This document shows, in pieces, positions 28,483 through 37,663 of a DNA stretch of 64,000 nt. Made by a program: the position numbers and the translations under genes. The notes under the pieces were generated by a model. It had not been told where the DNA came from, did not search any database, and saw only the letters and a program-made list of their open reading frames with translations. This stretch comes from a virus. Position 1 is the stretch's first letter. Each line of letters begins with the position of its first letter. The stretch lies in the IMG/VR virus record IMGVR_UViG_3300047476_000704, positions 1 through 64,000 of that record. One strand, given 5' to 3'.

Positions 28483-30422
28483 TAGTTTACATTTACTTTT
28501 AATTGTGTACCATTTTTATTTACCGCATCAGTTACCGATATGGATGTTAAACCCAATGTACCTTCTATTCCAATTAGTGGTAAAAATGTTATTCTATATT
28601 CAGTTGTTTTATCTAATGTAGTTGAACCATTGGTTATTAGAGAACCTACATTTATATAAGTTCCCATATCGTTCCCAAAGTTAGTTGCTTTCGCATTAGA
28701 TTCTACCTTTTCAAATTGTAAAGAAGTTTTATCGTAATTTAATTGAAATTGAGTTCCTACTACGGATTGTTGTAATGGGTCTAATGTAATTGTTACAATA
28801 ACCTTACCACCAACATTTTCACTAATTATTGATGCGTTTATTTCATTTGTAGTTGATATTGTTCTATTCATCATACCAACACTATTACCAACAACCGAAC
28901 TTTGTGGCGCAGAATGTGATAAATTTACATCCCCTTTCCAAAATACACTTATATCGTAGTTGTAAGCATATTGTCCAGCAATAGGTGTTATTGGTGCGAA
29001 TGTATCTCTAGTTAAATTACTATTGCCACTCCAATTTGCTTTGGTTATACTATTATAAGTCGAACTACTCATAAGTTTCATCCAACAACTTAATGTATTA
29101 CAATTATCAGTAAGGTTTCTTGCGCCAGTTAGGTGTTGTAATAATCTATATGTATCTTCTTCATTAAATACACCATCCCCATTTACATCTGCATTCATAT
29201 ATTGAATACCTGATGTGAACTCATTTCCACCATTACCTAATAATCCTTTGTTAGATAGTTCTCTAAAAGCAAGATAAACATCACTCACACTTACTATTTG
29301 ATTTGTTAGTGTAGTTAGATTTGTAGCTGGGTATGGTTCAAATATAAATCCCATATTTGTTTTGGTAGTATCAAAATCTGCACTCATATCTACCTTACCC
29401 AGCCCACTCAATTGTTTTGGAGTAGTTGATATGTTTGTCCATATATTTGGATTTGTAAAATAAGCAAGTTTACCAGAAAATGTTGTTTCATCAATAGTAG
29501 TACCAAAGTTAAAATTAAAGTTTGCACTCTTTACTGCACCATTAGTATGTGATGTACTATTAGTATAAAACTCTGTAAATGTTTGGTTATCAGGATTAGT
29601 CCAAGTTCCATATTCAATTACATACGGATTTGCCCAATTGTTTGATAAATCATTCCATTGATTACCATTCCATTTTGTTACCGCATAATCCTCACTATGA
29701 TTACTACCATTTGGTTCACCAGCCGCCCAGTTATTATATACACCGGCTATGTTTCCGGCAGTTTGACCATTTGATGTTTTCATCACAGTTCCTTTTTCAG
29801 GTCCAGCATCAATTACCCATCTTCCATCCACAACTTCATCAGTTGCTGCAAACCATATATTAGTTTGTGGTACATTCGCTTGTATGAATGCATCTTCGGA
29901 AGCGGATGTTATAGTTACTAAATAACCCGTCTGCCCTTTAAATGTTGTTGTTAATGAAGCTGCTCTAGCTGCGGTATAAGTTGCACCAGTTGTTACAGGT
30001 TTGTAGAAGTGTCCATTAACGCCATTGTAATAAAATCCCGTTGGATTTATTGTTGCTGCTACTGATAATTTTACAGTACCTTTGATTGAACCCGTATTTA
30101 TTTTTAATGATGCCAATGCAGTATTGATATTAGCCATTGTACCAGTTACTACCAAACGAGTTTTATTACCTGCCAATGTAAATCCACTAGCCGCAGTTAA
30201 ACCCGTTGATGTGTTTAGATAAAATGTAGTACCGGTTGGAAACTCTACTAAACTGATTGATGTGAGTAAAATATCGGTTGCCGTAAATCCACTCAATGAG
30301 AATCCACTAGCATCCTGTCCGTTTGTATTTACGGAAAATGATTTAGCAACCGGAGCAGTTACACTTTGTCCGGTTGCTAAAAATGATAATAATAAAAATA
30401 ATATAGTAACTAATTTGTTCAT
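28482..30422 (-). CDS. secreted C-type lectin / dockerin / cohesin-like protein
   Basis: 646 residues. Signal peptide (1-20, LVTILFLLLSFLATGQS). A cadherin-like or immunoglobulin-like region runs to about 125, then a C-type lectin-like domain (about 135-285) with YKPVTTGATYTAARAASLTT and WAAGEPNGSNHSEDYAV, the EPN-type carbohydrate motif. A dockerin-like calcium repeat, ADVNGDGVFNEEDTYRLLQH, follows at about 410. The C-terminal 110 residues resemble a cohesin-type beta sandwich (VTITLDPLQQSVVGTQFQLN). The start was placed at MNKLVTILF, giving a proper signal peptide. The domain set points to cell-surface carbohydrate binding and modular assembly. Confidence 0.75.
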   Translation of the reverse strand: MNKLVTILFLLLSFLATGQSVTAPVAKSFSVNTNGQDASGFSLSGFTATDILLTSISLVEFPTGTTFYLNTSTGLTAASGFTLAGNKTRLVVTGTMANINTALASLKINTGSIKGTVKLSVAATINPTGFYYNGVNGHFYKPVTTGATYTAARAASLTTTFKGQTGYLVTITSASEDAFIQANVPQTNIWFAATDEVVDGRWVIDAGPEKGTVMKTSNGQTAGNIAGVYNNWAAGEPNGSNHSEDYAVTKWNGNQWNDLSNNWANPYVIEYGTWTNPDNQTFTEFYTNSTSHTNGAVKSANFNFNFGTTIDETTFSGKLAYFTNPNIWTNISTTPKQLSGLGKVDMSADFDTTKTNMGFIFEPYPATNLTTLTNQIVSVSDVYLAFRELSNKGLLGNGGNEFTSGIQYMNADVNGDGVFNEEDTYRLLQHLTGARNLTDNCNTLSCWMKLMSSSTYNSITKANWSGNSNLTRDTFAPITPIAGQYAYNYDISVFWKGDVNLSHSAPQSSVVGNSVGMMNRTISTTNEINASIISENVGGKVIVTITLDPLQQSVVGTQFQLNYDKTSLQFEKVESNAKATNFGNDMGTYINVGSLITNGSTTLDKTTEYRITFLPLIGIEGTLGLTSISVTDAVNKNGTQLKVNVN

Positions 30423-30426
30423 ATTG

Positions 30427-32049
30427 TTATTCAACAATTAAATCTATTTTGTTACCTTTGCCATCTACCGCATCTGATAATTCGGTGTAGAATAAACCTG
30501 CTGTATTTGTTAAAGGTACTTTTGGTGTAAATACTAATTTGTATGGTGTACCAGTTTTAATTCTAGCAGTTCTAATTTGGTCAATTGAACCAAATGTTAA
30601 TCTACCATCTTTGTTTGTTGAGAAGTTAGTTACAGTTGAACCCGCATCAAATACCACATTATCCAATGTTAATTTTGATTCATCATATTTCATAATAACT
30701 TCCAATCCAGCCAAATCTGCTTTTGATAATGATGTAGTTAAAACAACTTTACCATTTTCAATTTTAGATGATAAACTCAATGTTGCTTGCTCCAATACCT
30801 TATCAGCGTAATATGCAGGTGCAATAGTTCTATTCATTGTACCAGTTGATACACTTTGAGCGGCAACTGCAGATGGTGCGGATGAATGTGAGAAGTCTAA
30901 ATCACCACCCCAAGCATAAGCGAAATCTTCCGTTTGAGTTGCTGCTGTAATTTCAACTGCGTAATTGTTTATAGTACCTGCATTAAATCCTGCTTTCTTA
31001 CCAGATACAAATCTAACTGATGTAGAAGTTGATGATGGTATCATTGCATTTGCCGATACATCTATACCCATAATGTGTGCAAATATATAGTATGCATCCG
31101 TTTCATCAAAAGTATTACCAGTTTTAGAAATGTTACCAACTATCCTTTCAATAGCAGGATATTGGAAAAAATCATTTGTACCACTTAAACCAACATTTGC
31201 GATTGCAGAAAATGCTTTATATGCATCGGTTACAGTTACAATGTTATTCATCCAAGTCTTTTGGTATGCCGGTGTTATTATTACTCCAAACTTATCCCCA
31301 ATCTTAAATTGTGAGAAAGTTGCTTCACCCTGTGCGTTCAATGGTGCAACTGCTAATGGTTGTGGATTAGCTGCCCAATCAATTATACCAGCAGTAGTAA
31401 GTGGCATAATTTGTACATTTTGGTCTACAATGTTTGTATGCGATGTTGGGAATACCACTCTAACTCTAAATGCCGATGTACCACCTTTGATTGGCTCAGG
31501 TACCGATAATTGAAGAACTTGTGAACCAATGTTTGGAATAGTAGCACCAGCCGCATCAAATGCATTTGCCATATCTAACTTATGTACATTCTGATAGTTT
31601 ACTGCATCTTTAACTATATACTTTTGAGTTGCAAGTTGTCCATCAATTGCAGCATCAGTTCTTTGTACTGTCAATTGCCCAACATTCCAATCGGAATTTG
31701 GTGCATATCCCCAAGGTGTTGAAGCATATTGTTGGTCTAATGCACCAACTCCAATATTTGGATTTTGATTAAACTTATAATTATCCCAATTTGTAAAATA
31801 AGTTTGAGATGCATTACCTTGTGAGAATACTGTACTATTTGGTACATATTGTAAATGTTTGTTAGAAAATTGGTATCTCAACCAAAAATAACGAGGTGTT
31901 GTAGTACCCTTAACAATATTATATTTTATTGTTAAAGTATCACCAACTTTGAATGGTGGTGTTTGAACAATTGATTGGTCAATTATTAGTTGTCCAAAAG
32001 ATGTGAATGATGTAAAAAATAACACCAAGCCGAATAATAAGTTTTTCAT
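30427..32049 (-). CDS. secreted paralogue with degenerate dockerin and cohesin-like end
   Basis: 540 residues. Signal peptide (1-19, LLFGLVLFFTSFTSFG). The C-terminal 300 residues parallel the lectin protein: a dockerin-like stretch with VTVTDAYKAFSAI and TFDETDAYYIFAHIMG lacking the calcium Asp set, the shared block GGDLDFSHSSAPS and TGTMNRTI, then a cohesin-like beta sandwich (LEVIMKYDESKLTLDNVVF). The N-terminal 250 residues are beta-rich and unassigned. The shared GD-x-x-SHS and MNRTI blocks show the two large proteins arose by duplication. Four bases separate it from its paralogue. Confidence 0.72.
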   Translation of the reverse strand: MKNLLFGLVLFFTSFTSFGQLIIDQSIVQTPPFKVGDTLTIKYNIVKGTTTPRYFWLRYQFSNKHLQYVPNSTVFSQGNASQTYFTNWDNYKFNQNPNIGVGALDQQYASTPWGYAPNSDWNVGQLTVQRTDAAIDGQLATQKYIVKDAVNYQNVHKLDMANAFDAAGATIPNIGSQVLQLSVPEPIKGGTSAFRVRVVFPTSHTNIVDQNVQIMPLTTAGIIDWAANPQPLAVAPLNAQGEATFSQFKIGDKFGVIITPAYQKTWMNNIVTVTDAYKAFSAIANVGLSGTNDFFQYPAIERIVGNISKTGNTFDETDAYYIFAHIMGIDVSANAMIPSSTSTSVRFVSGKKAGFNAGTINNYAVEITAATQTEDFAYAWGGDLDFSHSSAPSAVAAQSVSTGTMNRTIAPAYYADKVLEQATLSLSSKIENGKVVLTTSLSKADLAGLEVIMKYDESKLTLDNVVFDAGSTVTNFSTNKDGRLTFGSIDQIRTARIKTGTPYKLVFTPKVPLTNTAGLFYTELSDAVDGKGNKIDLIVE

Positions 32050-32531
32050 TATAATAGTTTTTTGATTAAGGTTTCACAAGTCTTTTTAATCGCATTTCTT
32101 GCAGATTGTTGGTTGAATTGTCCACCTTCATTAACTAATAATGTGCTAGTAGATACTTCGGATGAACTTTCTTCTGCCAAAAACTGCTTTATTTTCTTGC
32201 CGTTTTTGTAAAGCGTACCCTTTATTCGTATAACTACTTCAGTCTCATCTGAATGAAAAACTGATATGTTTGTTTTGGTTGTTAGAATATCAAAGAAAAT
32301 GATTTCCGTTTTGAGAACGATTGTATTTTCATCAATGGTTTCCACCAATGAATGATTCTCCTGTACTAATTCTTGTAAGATGTTTTTAACACCAAAAGCC
32401 AGATTTTTGTTGTCTGTCAATGGTCCTATTTGGATGTTATTGACAACTTTTTCAACAAAAACTGGCTCTGTAATTTGTGCCATACCCATAATAGGTAATA
32501 GCACCAATAAAATTGATGTTAATAGTCTCAT
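32049..32531 (-). CDS. exported CsgG/YajG-like accessory protein
   Basis: 160 residues. Signal peptide (1-18, LLTSILLVLLPIMGMA). The body has paired beta strands (ETEVVIRIKGTLYKNGKKIK) and a terminal amphipathic helix QQSARNAIKKTCETLIKKLL, an arrangement like CsgG-family and YajG-like periplasmic proteins. Start chosen at the ATG of MRLLTSI, which has GGGAGAA eight bases upstream; an in-frame GTG 12 bases earlier was rejected. First gene of the exported-protein transcript and overlapping the next gene by one base. It may assist the CsgG-like protein at 25502. Confidence 0.6.
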   Translation of the reverse strand: MRLLTSILLVLLPIMGMAQITEPVFVEKVVNNIQIGPLTDNKNLAFGVKNILQELVQENHSLVETIDENTIVLKTEIIFFDILTTKTNISVFHSDETEVVIRIKGTLYKNGKKIKQFLAEESSSEVSTSTLLVNEGGQFNQQSARNAIKKTCETLIKKLL

Positions 32532-32574
32532 AATTTCTCCCACAAATAAATATGAGAGAAATCAGAAAACGATA

Positions 32575-33039
32575 TTAAATTTTAATTTTTAAGGAATTGA
32601 TTTCCTTCTCCGGTGTCCCGTATTTCTTGCAAAGGTTTAGTATTTCACCCTTACCATGTTTAGTAGAATATAAAATATCCAAATATTCTTCGGCTTGCAA
32701 TATAGATACTTGATTATCTTTTGCTACCAACTCAACTAACCACTTTTCGTAATCAGCTGTCTTTCTACCCTTCATATATTTTAGGTAGTATTTCTTTTTT
32801 GGTATCACATCTATCATAACTTTGTAGAATTGTTCGGCTGGTAATGTTTCAACCAATGGTTGTATTTCAGCTAAAAACTCTACAAAATCATAATTCATTG
32901 ATAAGTAACGGAAAATAAGATAATTAGTCCAAGTTTTCTTATCATCTACTGATAGAGTATTGAAATAATTAGGGTCTTGCTTTTCCGTTACTGCTGATAT
33001 GTGGTCAAATAAGCCCAATCGGGTTTTTTCCTTCGCCAT
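32575..33039 (-). CDS. clamp-loader small subunit (gp62-like)
   Basis: 154 residues. Resembles T4 gp62-type proteins from T4-like marine phages: KTRLGLFDHISAVTEKQDPN at the start, LIFRYLSMNYDFVEFLAEIQ, then DVIPKKKYYLKYMKG. It partners with the gp44-like ATPase encoded 530 bases upstream to load the clamp on DNA. The start at MAKEKTRLG is preferred over one 18 codons upstream, because the upstream segment is Lys/Gln-rich and overlaps the zinc-ribbon gene. The remaining overlap of 35 bases with that gene still indicates coupling. Confidence 0.8.
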   Translation of the reverse strand: MAKEKTRLGLFDHISAVTEKQDPNYFNTLSVDDKKTWTNYLIFRYLSMNYDFVEFLAEIQPLVETLPAEQFYKVMIDVIPKKKYYLKYMKGRKTADYEKWLVELVAKDNQVSILQAEEYLDILYSTKHGKGEILNLCKKYGTPEKEINSLKIKI

Positions 33040-33259
33040 TTTCTTTTTGCTTTCTTGCTTCTTTTGGTAACAACTCTTCCAATACTTCCCCACACTCTAC
33101 ACATAGGTATAGTTCAATTGGGATTACTGCATCTTGTGGTGTACCAGTTAGTAATCTACTGATTTTCTTAAATTTAAATCCTGGTGCAAAGGTATCACCT
33201 CCACACTTTTCACAAACCATATCCTTTGCTTGTGATAAATCTATATTAGGTGCTTGCAT
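33005..33259 (-). CDS. zinc-ribbon protein
   Basis: 84 residues. Two CxxC knuckles, VCEKCGGDTF at about 15 and LCVECGEVLE at about 53, form a four-Cys zinc ribbon. The acidic C-terminus follows. T4-like phages often carry such a protein between the clamp-loader genes, where gp33-like transcription co-activators are found in T4. The family cannot be fixed from this length. It overlaps gp62 by 35 bases and abuts groES. Confidence 0.65.
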   Translation of the reverse strand: MQAPNIDLSQAKDMVCEKCGGDTFAPGFKFKKISRLLTGTPQDAVIPIELYLCVECGEVLEELLPKEARKQKENGEGKNPIGLI

Positions 33260-33564
33260 TATCTAATTACCATTAAAAGTTCACCTTCACGTAATAACAC
33301 ATATTCGGTATTGTTAAACTTTACCTTTTGAGTATCATAACTATTATGTGGTAACAATACCTTATCACCAACCTCAACTTGCATTGGAATACGAACACCA
33401 TTGTTTGTATAGATACCAGCACCAACTGATACTACCTTACCAACTTTGTTATCTCCAAATTGTGCGGTTTCTGGTAGGATGATTCCACCAACTGTCTTTT
33501 CTACTTTTTCAATTTCTACTAAAACCTTATCACCAATAGGTTTTGCTAATTCTACATTTTCCAT
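33259..33564 (-). CDS. groES: GroES co-chaperonin
   Basis: 101 residues. The fold is evident from AKPIGDKVLVEIEKVEKTVG, the mobile loop GGIILPE that contacts GroEL, VGKVVSVGAG, and VEVGDKVLLPHNSY. It should form the heptameric lid for the phage GroEL encoded at 2751. It lies inside the replication operon, seven bases downstream of the gp44-like gene and overlapping the zinc-ribbon gene by one base, rather than next to groEL. Confidence 0.95.
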   Translation of the reverse strand: MENVELAKPIGDKVLVEIEKVEKTVGGIILPETAQFGDNKVGKVVSVGAGIYTNNGVRIPMQVEVGDKVLLPHNSYDTQKVKFNNTEYVLLREGELLMVIR

Positions 33565-33570
33565 ATTTCT

Positions 33571-34527
33571 TTATTTAATAATGTTAATAATTCCAATAAT
33601 TCCAGCTACAAAGCAGATTTCTTTATCTACAACCATAGCATCTCTATATTGTGATTCTGCTAATGCGAGAATAACACTTGCTGTATTACCAGCTGCGTAT
33701 TCATCTACCTTTTCATATAAGTAAGTATATAATTCCGTAAAATCATTCAACTTATTATCCAATACCAATTGTCTGATATTTAGGTAGGTGTTTCGTTTAT
33801 CATCGTTGCCTTTTAGATATTCAACCAATTTAGATTTAACATCTGATTGAATTAAACTTTGAGTATCAATTTTCAATTCACCCTTTGATGATTGTAGTTG
33901 GCAGTTGTTGATAACTCTACGAATATCAGGGTAATACTGATTGATAATCTCTGCCAAATTTTTAATATCAAATGTAATACCTTCCGTTGTTAAGATACTA
34001 CTAACATGAACAGCTACATCTTTTTTTGATGGTGGTGTTACTGCAAATGTTTGGCAACGTGATAAGATTGGTTCAATAATCTTCTCGTGATAATTACAAG
34101 TCAAGATGAATCTACAATGTTTGCTAAATGTTTCCATCAAGTTACGCAAGATTGCTTGTGCATTCGGAGTCATATAATCAAACTCATCCAAAATGATAAT
34201 CTTAAATCCTTTGAATCCAGCTCCACTTGCAAAGTTCTTCACTTTGTTACGAACTGTATCCACATTGTTTTCATCGGATGCGTTGATAATCATATAATCA
34301 CATTCAATTGTGTTTGCTATGATTTTAGCCAATGTAGTTTTACCAGTACCTGCTTTACCATAAAGTAATAGATGTGGTACATCATTTGTTTCCAAATATC
34401 CAGCAACCTTTTCTTTTAGTAAATCATTACCAATATAATCCTTCAATACTTTTGGACGATATTTCTCTACCCACAAACTATGGTTTACGGATACATCTTC
34501 TACCTTTTCTGTTTCAAAAAATGCCAT
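33571..34527 (-). CDS. clamp-loader large subunit (gp44-like AAA+ ATPase)
   Basis: 318 residues. RFC/gp44-type AAA+ ATPase: Walker A LLLYGKAGTGKTTLAKI (about 55), Walker B IIILDEFDYM (about 105), sensor 1 CRFILTCNYHEK, and the SRC motif ILSRCQTFAV (about 155). A helical lid and collar domain fill the C-terminus. It loads the sliding clamp encoded at 36891, together with the gp62-like protein. Same operon order as T4: clamp, loader large, loader small. Confidence 0.95.
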   Translation of the reverse strand: MAFFETEKVEDVSVNHSLWVEKYRPKVLKDYIGNDLLKEKVAGYLETNDVPHLLLYGKAGTGKTTLAKIIANTIECDYMIINASDENNVDTVRNKVKNFASGAGFKGFKIIILDEFDYMTPNAQAILRNLMETFSKHCRFILTCNYHEKIIEPILSRCQTFAVTPPSKKDVAVHVSSILTTEGITFDIKNLAEIINQYYPDIRRVINNCQLQSSKGELKIDTQSLIQSDVKSKLVEYLKGNDDKRNTYLNIRQLVLDNKLNDFTELYTYLYEKVDEYAAGNTASVILALAESQYRDAMVVDKEICFVAGIIGIINIIK

Positions 34528-34533
34528 TATGTT

Positions 34534-35655
34534 TTATTGTTTATCTGTTAGTTTATTATGTAATAGTTGTAACATAACATCATTGTTTTTTGATAACTCA
34601 CTACAACGATTTATAGCCATAACCTCTTTTTCTTTTCTGAACTCTTCATTATCCAATAGATTATCCAACATTTCAAATAAATCTTTTTTGAATTTAAAGA
34701 ACATACCATCAGGTTCAATCTCTCTATAACAATCTGATTCCTGATATATCATAGGTGTACCATTCATCATACAATCCGTAGCTGCTACACTCCACCCATA
34801 ATTGGTTTGTCTCATTTGAATACCAACCAAACATTGTTGTAATCGGTTATAATATTCGTGCTTTGGTACTTTTGTATTATCAATCCAACTATGTTCGGGT
34901 GTACCATCTAATTGAGGCACCCACACATTGAAGTCTTGTCTTTTTTCCCTATACTCTTCCATTAGTTTAATGAAAGTTGGATACCCCTTATAAGCTGCTG
35001 CTCTATGATTGAATACGATAGTTTTAGTTTTATTTGAGGATGGTTCTGAAATAATTTTAGTATCATCTATACCAAGATTCCAAACCGTAAGAATATTATT
35101 TAATCTTTCCACAAACCCATCACTATACCAAGCACTAGCTTCTTCCAATACTCTATTCTTTTGGTCTTGTGTATTTAAGAAGCAAGTATCCATTTGAGAT
35201 ACACCTAATAATTCTATGGGCATCCATCTCCATTTGTTCTTTCTATCCTCCGCGTTGCACGATTTCATTTCCCACCAATGTGCGTAACCAACTATTTTAG
35301 TATCAAATGAGTTTTTATATCTACCCACTTGCGGCCAATCTGGTAAATGGGAATAAATTACATCGTATTCAACATTCTCCAACACTTTATTCATATCAGG
35401 TGGATATGTACGCATCTTTATCATATCACCAGAGAATGGTAGTATATGCTGCTTAACATTTAATAGGTTAAGCTTTTGTACGGGTTTGGGTAATATGATA
35501 TTCCAAAAGTATTCTCCATAGTTTTCTAACCCTTTAATGTGATTGTAAATTACATCCACAAAAGAATCTTTTTCTATATTGCTGGAGTTAGTGATGTTTG
35601 GTATCACTAATACTTTTCTAGCATTATTACTTATTTGTCCTTCCCAAAATTGCAT
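34534..35655 (-). CDS. GT-B fold glycosyltransferase-like protein
   Basis: 373 residues. VLVIPNITNSSNIEKDSFVD begins an N-terminal Rossmann-like domain, and the C-terminal half has KTIVFNHRAAAYKGYPTFIK and GWSVAATDCMMNGTPMIYQE, the E/D-type donor-binding pattern of GT-B enzymes. Single enzyme isolated from the main glycosyltransferase cluster and embedded in the replication operon between clamp loader and the DruA-like gene. It may act on phage DNA (base glycosylation), as T4 glucosyltransferases do, but no hydroxymethylase is seen in the window. Confidence 0.72.
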   Translation of the reverse strand: MQFWEGQISNNARKVLVIPNITNSSNIEKDSFVDVIYNHIKGLENYGEYFWNIILPKPVQKLNLLNVKQHILPFSGDMIKMRTYPPDMNKVLENVEYDVIYSHLPDWPQVGRYKNSFDTKIVGYAHWWEMKSCNAEDRKNKWRWMPIELLGVSQMDTCFLNTQDQKNRVLEEASAWYSDGFVERLNNILTVWNLGIDDTKIISEPSSNKTKTIVFNHRAAAYKGYPTFIKLMEEYREKRQDFNVWVPQLDGTPEHSWIDNTKVPKHEYYNRLQQCLVGIQMRQTNYGWSVAATDCMMNGTPMIYQESDCYREIEPDGMFFKFKKDLFEMLDNLLDNEEFRKEKEVMAINRCSELSKNNDVMLQLLHNKLTDKQ

Positions 35656-35656
35656 A

Positions 35657-36877
35657 TTACCTTCCTACTTCTGATAAATAAAGTTCTTTCATTTTCTCCC
35701 AACTAATACCAATTGCATCTACATAAAATAGAACCTCTGGTTTAATCTTACCTTCATCGTATAATTTAATGTAACGATTTTTGGCTTTCTTTTTCCACCA
35801 ATCCATTGTATATTGAATACCATTCTTAAACTTGTCTTTCAATACCAATTCATCTTCGGAAATCTTATCACATAAGAACTCATTACCATTCTCATACATT
35901 TGTGCGAAATATACACCTCTTTGAAATCCGTGGTCATATGCATCTGATTTAATTCCCAACTCTTTATAGATTGATTGAATAATCTTTTGCTTAATACCAC
36001 TTACAGGTCCGTTTTTTTCATAACCCATATTAGCACCATTTCTTTCACGTTCTTGTGTAATATTTTTACTATACCACTCTGAACGATTTTCTTTAATCCA
36101 TTGATGCCAAGGGTCATAAACCGAATCATCTGGCTTTGTAGAAATCTTACCTTTTGATTCACCTAATGTTTTGAAGTGAGGGATACCATTGTATTGTGAG
36201 TGAATACCATATAGGGATGTTGTACCTATACCAACTAATGGATTACTATATTTCTTTTTCCAATAATCCCGTATCTCTGGTGCGGTTGCTAATGCTGCAA
36301 TTAGTTTACCACCCAAAAAGTTATAACCAAATGGTTGTGTTGATACGATAGTAGTTGCAATAGCAGTACAATTCAATTTACCCTTCTTAAACTTATCATC
36401 TTTACTCCAACCAATGTATGCATCTCTAACACCCAATGATGTAATATCAGAACCTAAACAAATCTGTCCTAATATTTTACCAGTCTTTCTATCTTTTGCA
36501 TAGATTTTAACATTACGACCTGGGTTAGCAGAGAACTCCATTGTATGGATAAGTCTACGAATATCAGTCCATCTTGTTGATTCCTTTGGATTATCTTCAA
36601 CAATTTCCACATAAGGGTCTAACTCATCCAATTCTTTCAGAGTTAGCTCCTTATTGTATATATCGGTTGGTCTCCACAATACATCGTAGAATTGTCCCAA
36701 ATATGATTTTTTAGGAAATGTTGTTTTTAAATCCGCATTCCATTCCATCCACTTTTTGTATAGTGTTTGTTCTTCAACGGACATTTCTTTAAGATAATCC
36801 AAATTCTCAATGAACTTGCGTTTCATCTCATCGTAATTAAAAACCTCCTTTGGTTCTTCGGTATCCCAAAACTTCAT
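35657..36877 (-). CDS. DUF4338/DruA-like protein, unknown role
   Basis: 406 residues. The middle (about 150-260), ILGQICLGSDITSLGVRDAY, then IGWSKDDKFKKGKLNCTAIA and ATTIVSTQPFGYNFLGGKLI, resembles the DUF4338 domain present in DruA of the Druantia defence system. No helicase or methylase partner is nearby. The frame is long and intact and fits tightly between neighbours (one base from the glycosyltransferase gene). Similar proteins are scattered in phages. The domain resemblance is moderate and the function is unknown. Confidence 0.55.
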   Translation of the reverse strand: MKFWDTEEPKEVFNYDEMKRKFIENLDYLKEMSVEEQTLYKKWMEWNADLKTTFPKKSYLGQFYDVLWRPTDIYNKELTLKELDELDPYVEIVEDNPKESTRWTDIRRLIHTMEFSANPGRNVKIYAKDRKTGKILGQICLGSDITSLGVRDAYIGWSKDDKFKKGKLNCTAIATTIVSTQPFGYNFLGGKLIAALATAPEIRDYWKKKYSNPLVGIGTTSLYGIHSQYNGIPHFKTLGESKGKISTKPDDSVYDPWHQWIKENRSEWYSKNITQERERNGANMGYEKNGPVSGIKQKIIQSIYKELGIKSDAYDHGFQRGVYFAQMYENGNEFLCDKISEDELVLKDKFKNGIQYTMDWWKKKAKNRYIKLYDEGKIKPEVLFYVDAIGISWEKMKELYLSEVGR

Positions 36878-36890
36878 ATATGATTTGTTA

Positions 36891-37610
36891 TTATGCTCCA
36901 GCTTGTACTTCTACTAAATAATATTTTGATGTAAAGTCATCAATTTGGAATGCAATGTGTGCTAATCCTTGTGTTGAAATTTGTAATTTAGCTGAATTTG
37001 CATCTTTGTTTGCTACCAATACCTCTTTAAGATATTTAGCGGAAAATGAAATTGCTTTAACTTCTGCACCATACGAAGAATGTACAGTATATGTAATTCG
37101 GTTAGAGTTTACATTTGAATAACCTAATACCAAATTCAAATCACCCTTCTCGGTAAGAATTGTAAATGTATCTACATCAGATAATGCATTTTTACCTTTG
37201 ATAAAACGGTCAATAAATGCGTTATCCAATTCAATCTGAATATCAAACTCTGGTAATGATTTCAAATCAGGTACCGCTGGAATAACTGCCAATTCAGCTA
37301 ACTGATAATTTACCTTTGTTTTGTCACTTTTGATGTTCAATGAAATACTTTTTTCTTCCATCTTACCAACCTCTAATTCAACATCATCACCCATTACAGA
37401 TAACATACGATTTAGATTTGATGTAGTGTAAACACCCAACTCTGCTGTATCAAATGTGAAATTTGCTAACTCTACCTCACCCAATAGAGTCTTATCATCG
37501 GAAATAAACTTTGTACTCAATGTAGTACCATCAGTTTTCCAAGCAACACTTTCAATAAGCCCAGCCAAGTTGTACTTTTGAATGAAACGATTTAATCTTA
37601 CTTTGTTCAT
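36891..37610 (-). CDS. sliding clamp (gp45-like)
   Basis: 239 residues, the right length for the T4-type trimeric processivity clamp. Alternating strand/helix pattern with LGEVELANFTFDTAELGVYT, LNRMLSVMGDDVELEVGK and VLVANKDANSAKLQISTQG. Located between the DruA-like gene and the polymerase gene as in T4-like phages. It has its own strong TTTG/TATATTTG promoter at 37632-37663. Confidence 0.9.
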   Translation of the reverse strand: MNKVRLNRFIQKYNLAGLIESVAWKTDGTTLSTKFISDDKTLLGEVELANFTFDTAELGVYTTSNLNRMLSVMGDDVELEVGKMEEKSISLNIKSDKTKVNYQLAELAVIPAVPDLKSLPEFDIQIELDNAFIDRFIKGKNALSDVDTFTILTEKGDLNLVLGYSNVNSNRITYTVHSSYGAEVKAISFSAKYLKEVLVANKDANSAKLQISTQGLAHIAFQIDDFTSKYYLVEVQAGA

Positions 37611-37631
37611 AATTTATTGTTTTAATTTTTA

Positions 37632-37663
37632 CAAATATACGAAAATTTATTTTAGAATCCAAA
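37632..37663 (-). promoter_or_regulatory. Bacteroidota-type promoter of the sliding clamp gene
   Basis: TTTG (37660-37663), 20-base spacer, TATATTTG (37632-37639) on the minus strand, 22 bases before the clamp start and overlapping the end of the polymerase gene. Confidence 0.85.
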
